Shown here: in pieces, positions 6,110 to 8,144 of the stretch
Layout of the letters: each line of letters opens with the position of its first letter
How positions within the stretch are numbered: position 1 is the first letter of the stretch
DNA from: Desulfitobacterium sp.
Lineage (GTDB): Bacteria; Bacillota; Desulfitobacteriia; Desulfitobacteriales; Desulfitobacteriaceae
Direction: 5' to 3'
Length of the DNA stretch: 8,144 nucleotides
Assembly: GCA_012799495.1 (NCBI GenBank)
Contig: JAAZLD010000105.1
Location: forward strand, 1-8,144
Program-made: the position numbers and the translations under genes
The notes under the pieces: model-generated
Database searches by the model: none
Seen by the model: the letters and a program-made list of their open reading frames with translations, nothing else
What the model was told of the DNA's origin: nothing

Positions 6110-7546
6110 TTGCAAACTTTTTTTAAGGAAAATCCCGAAATTAATCAATGGGTTGACTTATTAGTTGAAAAGCTAATTACAATCAATATCTTAAATGGCA
6201 AAGATGCTGATTCGGAATTTCATGAAAGTCGTTTATTGGTAGAGAATATTGCCAAAGCCTTTCAAGAAATCCTTCATCTTCCACAAGAAGCTTTAATAGA
6301 CGGGATCCAGCAGCTTGTTGAACAAAAGCTACCTGATCAGCGAGTGGTGGAAAATTTTCCGGATTTTTTCTTATTTATGCATAAAGTAATTTTATCGGGA
6401 TTACAAAGTCTCGAAAACAATCAAAAGGAGATTATTCCCCAACAAGTTGCTAATCTTAAACAATTAAAAGATAAATATACTAATGGAACTTCTACATCTA
6501 AAGTTATTCTTAATGGAAGTCTGTCAGTAGCTCAAGAGATAGATTCTTCCTTTTCTTTAAGAGAGCACTTACTAAAGTCTATGGAAGTTTATAATGGTTC
6601 ATTGTCAGATAACGTTTCTATAAATAAAATATCTATAAATAAGGAAATCCTTGAACTAGATGAATCATCAAAGGATAGTGATTCAAAAAATAGCCTATTA
6701 GAAAATAATCTATCAATAGAGAATGAAGCAGCAGATGACCTAGCTAAAACTTCTCTTACTGAAGTCCCTATGGCAGAACTTTCAGAGGAAATTTTCCAAC
6801 TAAGCGAACCACTGGAAAAAGAGTCTCAGCAAATAAACTTTCAAGTAGGAGGGTCCCGGCTATTAGAATCTGAGGTATTAGAAGCTCAGTTAAAAGATTC
6901 TCAGCTAGAGCTTTCTGATTTAATGGAACTTCAAATAGATGGCACTGAGCTAGATAAATCTCATATAGAAATATCCCAGCACAAAAAATCCGCTCTAGAG
7001 GATATTCAAAAAGAATATGGGCAACCTGAAGAGTTTCAAGAACAAGATCTTTCTATAGAAGAATCAATAACAAAAGAATCATTTCCAGCATTAAGCACTG
7101 CTATACTAGAGGAGCCTAAAGAGTTTCTAGCTACACCTAAACTTCCACCTAGAGATCCTTTTCGCTTTAATAAAAGAAAAAGAGCTAAGGATGGGACTTT
7201 GGGTAGACAACCTAACACCGATGATACTTTAATCCCGGTCCCCGAGGAAAACTCTAAGATTTCCCAAAAACCTCAGCAGGAGACTCCAGAAAATTGTAGA
7301 GGTCTTGAGCAAGCTTTAATGAAAGTTTTCCCTCAGAGACCTATTAGTTGGTATGTCACCATTGAAGAGCATTCATTTCTTGCCCGATGCGAATCAACTT
7401 TAATTTTTCTCTCTGATCAAACTGAAGAAGTTGCAGCTATATTTAAGAAAATGAAAGCCCTTGGTTATGAGGTTGTAGTTTTTCGAAATCAAGACTTATT
7501 TTATCCACGAAGGCTCGAACGGGCTTTGCGCTTGAGAAGTCGTTAA
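6110..7546 (+). CDS. Unknown acidic multi-region protein with internal pentad repeat
   Basis: I do not recognise this 478-residue protein. It starts at TTG 6110, placed 8 nt after GGAGGTG (6095-6101), and ends at TAA 7544-7546. Residues 1 to about 105 look mainly helical (NPEINQWVDLLVEKLITIN, IAKAFQEILHLPQEALIDG). Residues of about 130-345 are acidic and rich in Ser, Glu and Leu, probably extended or flexible, and include a clear five-residue repeat at 249-296. A basic patch FRFNKRKRAKD (351-361) and a polar linker lead to a compact C-terminal domain of about 81 residues (398-478): GLEQALMKVF, ISWYVTIEEHSFLARCE, LIFLSDQTEE, GYEVVVFRNQDLFYPRRLER. That domain reads as alternating strands and helices ending in an Arg-rich helix. 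There is no signal peptide or membrane segment, so it is likely cytoplasmic. It is separated from acsE by a terminator and followed after 119 nt by a degS-like gene. No function can be assigned. Confidence 0.85.
   Translation: MQTFFKENPEINQWVDLLVEKLITINILNGKDADSEFHESRLLVENIAKAFQEILHLPQEALIDGIQQLVEQKLPDQRVVENFPDFFLFMHKVILSGLQSLENNQKEIIPQQVANLKQLKDKYTNGTSTSKVILNGSLSVAQEIDSSFSLREHLLKSMEVYNGSLSDNVSINKISINKEILELDESSKDSDSKNSLLENNLSIENEAADDLAKTSLTEVPMAELSEEIFQLSEPLEKESQQINFQVGGSRLLESEVLEAQLKDSQLELSDLMELQIDGTELDKSHIEISQHKKSALEDIQKEYGQPEEFQEQDLSIEESITKESFPALSTAILEEPKEFLATPKLPPRDPFRFNKRKRAKDGTLGRQPNTDDTLIPVPEENSKISQKPQQETPENCRGLEQALMKVFPQRPISWYVTIEEHSFLARCESTLIFLSDQTEEVAAIFKKMKALGYEVVVFRNQDLFYPRRLERALRLRSR
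6617..6642 (+). repeat. In-frame 15-bp-period micro-duplication
   Basis: The 11-mer TCTATAAATAA occurs at 6617-6627 and again at 6632-6642. The 15-nt period keeps the reading frame and encodes two adjacent SINK-containing pentads (VSINK ISINK) in the acidic region of the 478-residue protein. It probably arose by slippage or tandem duplication. Confidence 0.6.
6854..6997 (+). repeat. Pentapeptide-like repeat region within the 478-residue protein
   Basis: Residues 249-296 keep a strict five-residue register. Positions 251, 256, 261, 266, 271, 276, 281, 286 and 296 are L, V, L, L, L, I, L, I and L (291 is H). The residues two before each are S249, S254, A259, S264, S269, L274, T279, S284, S289 and S294, nine of ten being small. 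The spacer residue is usually Q, E, D or H. This resembles the (A/S/T)(D/N)L-X-X pattern of right-handed beta-helix pentapeptide repeats, although D/N is mostly replaced by Q/E. Ten repeats would be short for that fold. Confidence 0.5.
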
Positions 7547-7608
7547 ATAATTCCTATAGTCAACCCTCTTAAGAGCTTTTCCCTGAAAAGTAGGAGTTCA
7601 AGAATAAA

Positions 7609-7615
7609 TGTCGAA
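7609..7615 (+). promoter_or_regulatory. Spo0A-box-like heptamer upstream of the degS-like gene
   Basis: TGTCGAA at 7609-7615 matches the classical 0A-box core (TGNCGAA). It lies 57 bp before the TTG start of the degS-like gene, within a 119-nt gap (7547-7665). No clear promoter is visible beside it. The gap also holds a 6-bp hairpin (CTTTTC/GAAAAG, 7576-7590) without a U-tract, so there is no convincing terminator after the upstream gene. A heptamer is expected about once by chance in this window on both strands, so this is weak evidence. Confidence 0.25.
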
Positions 7616-7665
7616 TAGATTATTTTGTAGAGAGAAATGCAGGGTAGTGAAAAGAGGGACTAAAA

Positions 7666-8144
7666 TTGGCTGACCGTTTGGGTGTGATAATGAGTAATAC
7701 CCTTAAAGCTATTGAATCTGGAAAAGAAGAAATATTTTTAATTGCTGAATCCGCTCGAGCCGAAACCCAACGGCTTACAAATGAACTTGAAATTCTTAAG
7801 GAAGAGCTTTTTAAGACTATTGAAGAAGTAGATAAGTACGAACAGATGGATCGACGTCTGCGTCACCAACTTATGATAGTAAGTTGTGACTATACAGATT
7901 ATTCTGAAAATGAGATGCTCGACATTTATACTAAAGCTAGAGATGTTCAGACTCAGCTAAAAATATTACAATCTCAAGAATTGCAATTGCGTTCTCGAAG
8001 AGATGATTTAGAACGTTCTTTAAGGCAGATGGAATCTACTATTGAGCGTGCCGAAAATCTCCTTAATCAGGTATCCTTAGCCATTAGCTTCTTGCATGGA
8101 GGACTAACTGAGCTTGCACAAGGACATAATTCTCCAGAACAGCA
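7666..8144 (+). CDS. degS: DegS-like sensor histidine kinase, N-terminal sensor part, 3'-truncated by window edge
   Basis: The frame runs from TTG 7666 to the window end without a stop, giving 159 complete codons. TTG is chosen because GAGGG at 7654-7658 lies 7 nt upstream; an in-frame TGA at 7648 limits extension, and GTG 7684 or ATG 7690 lack good sites. The visible part matches the cytoplasmic, mostly coiled-coil sensor domain of Bacillus DegS: SGKEEIF (18-24), RLRHQLMIVSCDY (64-76), LQLRSRRDDLERSLRQME from residue 106, and IERAENLLNQVSLAISFL. There is no membrane segment, as expected for DegS, which senses internal signals and phosphorylates the response regulator DegU. The kinase core (H-box, ATPase) is outside the window, so activity cannot be judged. 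Aligned by eye, the Ser76 phosphosite reported for Bacillus DegS falls on M70 here. A degU-like partner probably lies downstream (inference). Confidence 0.85.
   Translation, partial: MADRLGVIMSNTLKAIESGKEEIFLIAESARAETQRLTNELEILKEELFKTIEEVDKYEQMDRRLRHQLMIVSCDYTDYSENEMLDIYTKARDVQTQLKILQSQELQLRSRRDDLERSLRQMESTIERAENLLNQVSLAISFLHGGLTELAQGHNSPEQ

Noticed and set aside
7576..7590. Hairpin CTTTTC/GAAAAG as a terminator of the 478-residue gene
   Set aside because: The stem is AT-rich, only 6 bp, and no U-tract follows. The adjacent palindrome CTCTTAAGAG (7566-7575) allows only a 3-bp hairpin.
1..8144. CRISPR array, tRNA/rRNA, insertion sequence or phage signal
   Set aside because: No regularly spaced identical repeats, tRNA-like cloverleaf, transposase-like protein or terminal inverted repeats were seen on either strand.

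Overview
The window (about 40% GC by eye) carries the 3' part of a Wood-Ljungdahl (reductive acetyl-CoA) gene cluster, followed by a regulatory-looking AT-rich gap, an unrecognised acidic protein and the start of a DegS-type sensor kinase. Strong Shine-Dalgarno sites, TTG/GTG starts, close matches to Moorella/Carboxydothermus-type corrinoid iron-sulfur protein genes, and a DegS homologue point to an anaerobic Gram-positive bacterium. A low-GC Peptococcaceae-type organism (Desulfosporosinus, Desulfitobacterium or Dehalobacter relatives) is my best guess, inferred from gene content and remembered protein families and not from any search.

Region 1 (1-5777): five same-strand genes, acsC (5' end missing), acsV, cooC/acsF, acsD and acsE, with gaps of 28-67 nt and no internal terminator. 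AcsC and AcsD are the two subunits of the corrinoid iron-sulfur protein (CoFeSP). AcsE moves the methyl group from methyl-tetrahydrofolate to the cobalt of CoFeSP. AcsV is the ATP-dependent reductive activator that rescues CoFeSP when its cobalt is oxidised to Co(II). CooC/AcsF is a P-loop ATPase for nickel-site maturation of CO dehydrogenase/acetyl-CoA synthase. The catalytic acsA/acsB genes are not here and probably lie upstream. A nine-codon ORF with a strong ribosome binding site overlaps the acsE start and may couple its translation.

Region 2 (5778-6109): a near-perfect palindromic terminator closes the acs operon. An AT-rich stretch with an imperfect 22-bp-period direct repeat follows. 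Just before the next gene lies a two-helix inverted repeat whose 3' arm contains that gene's Shine-Dalgarno sequence.

Region 3 (6110-8144): a 478-residue protein of unknown function has a helical N-terminus, a long acidic middle with a striking five-residue periodicity, a basic patch and a compact C-terminal domain. After 119 nt, containing a Spo0A-box-like heptamer, begins the N-terminal sensor part of a DegS-like cytoplasmic histidine kinase, cut by the window end.

The metabolic half is well-known biology. The observations most worth checking are the RBS-sequestering leader, the pentad repeat in the unknown protein, and the acsE leader ORF.
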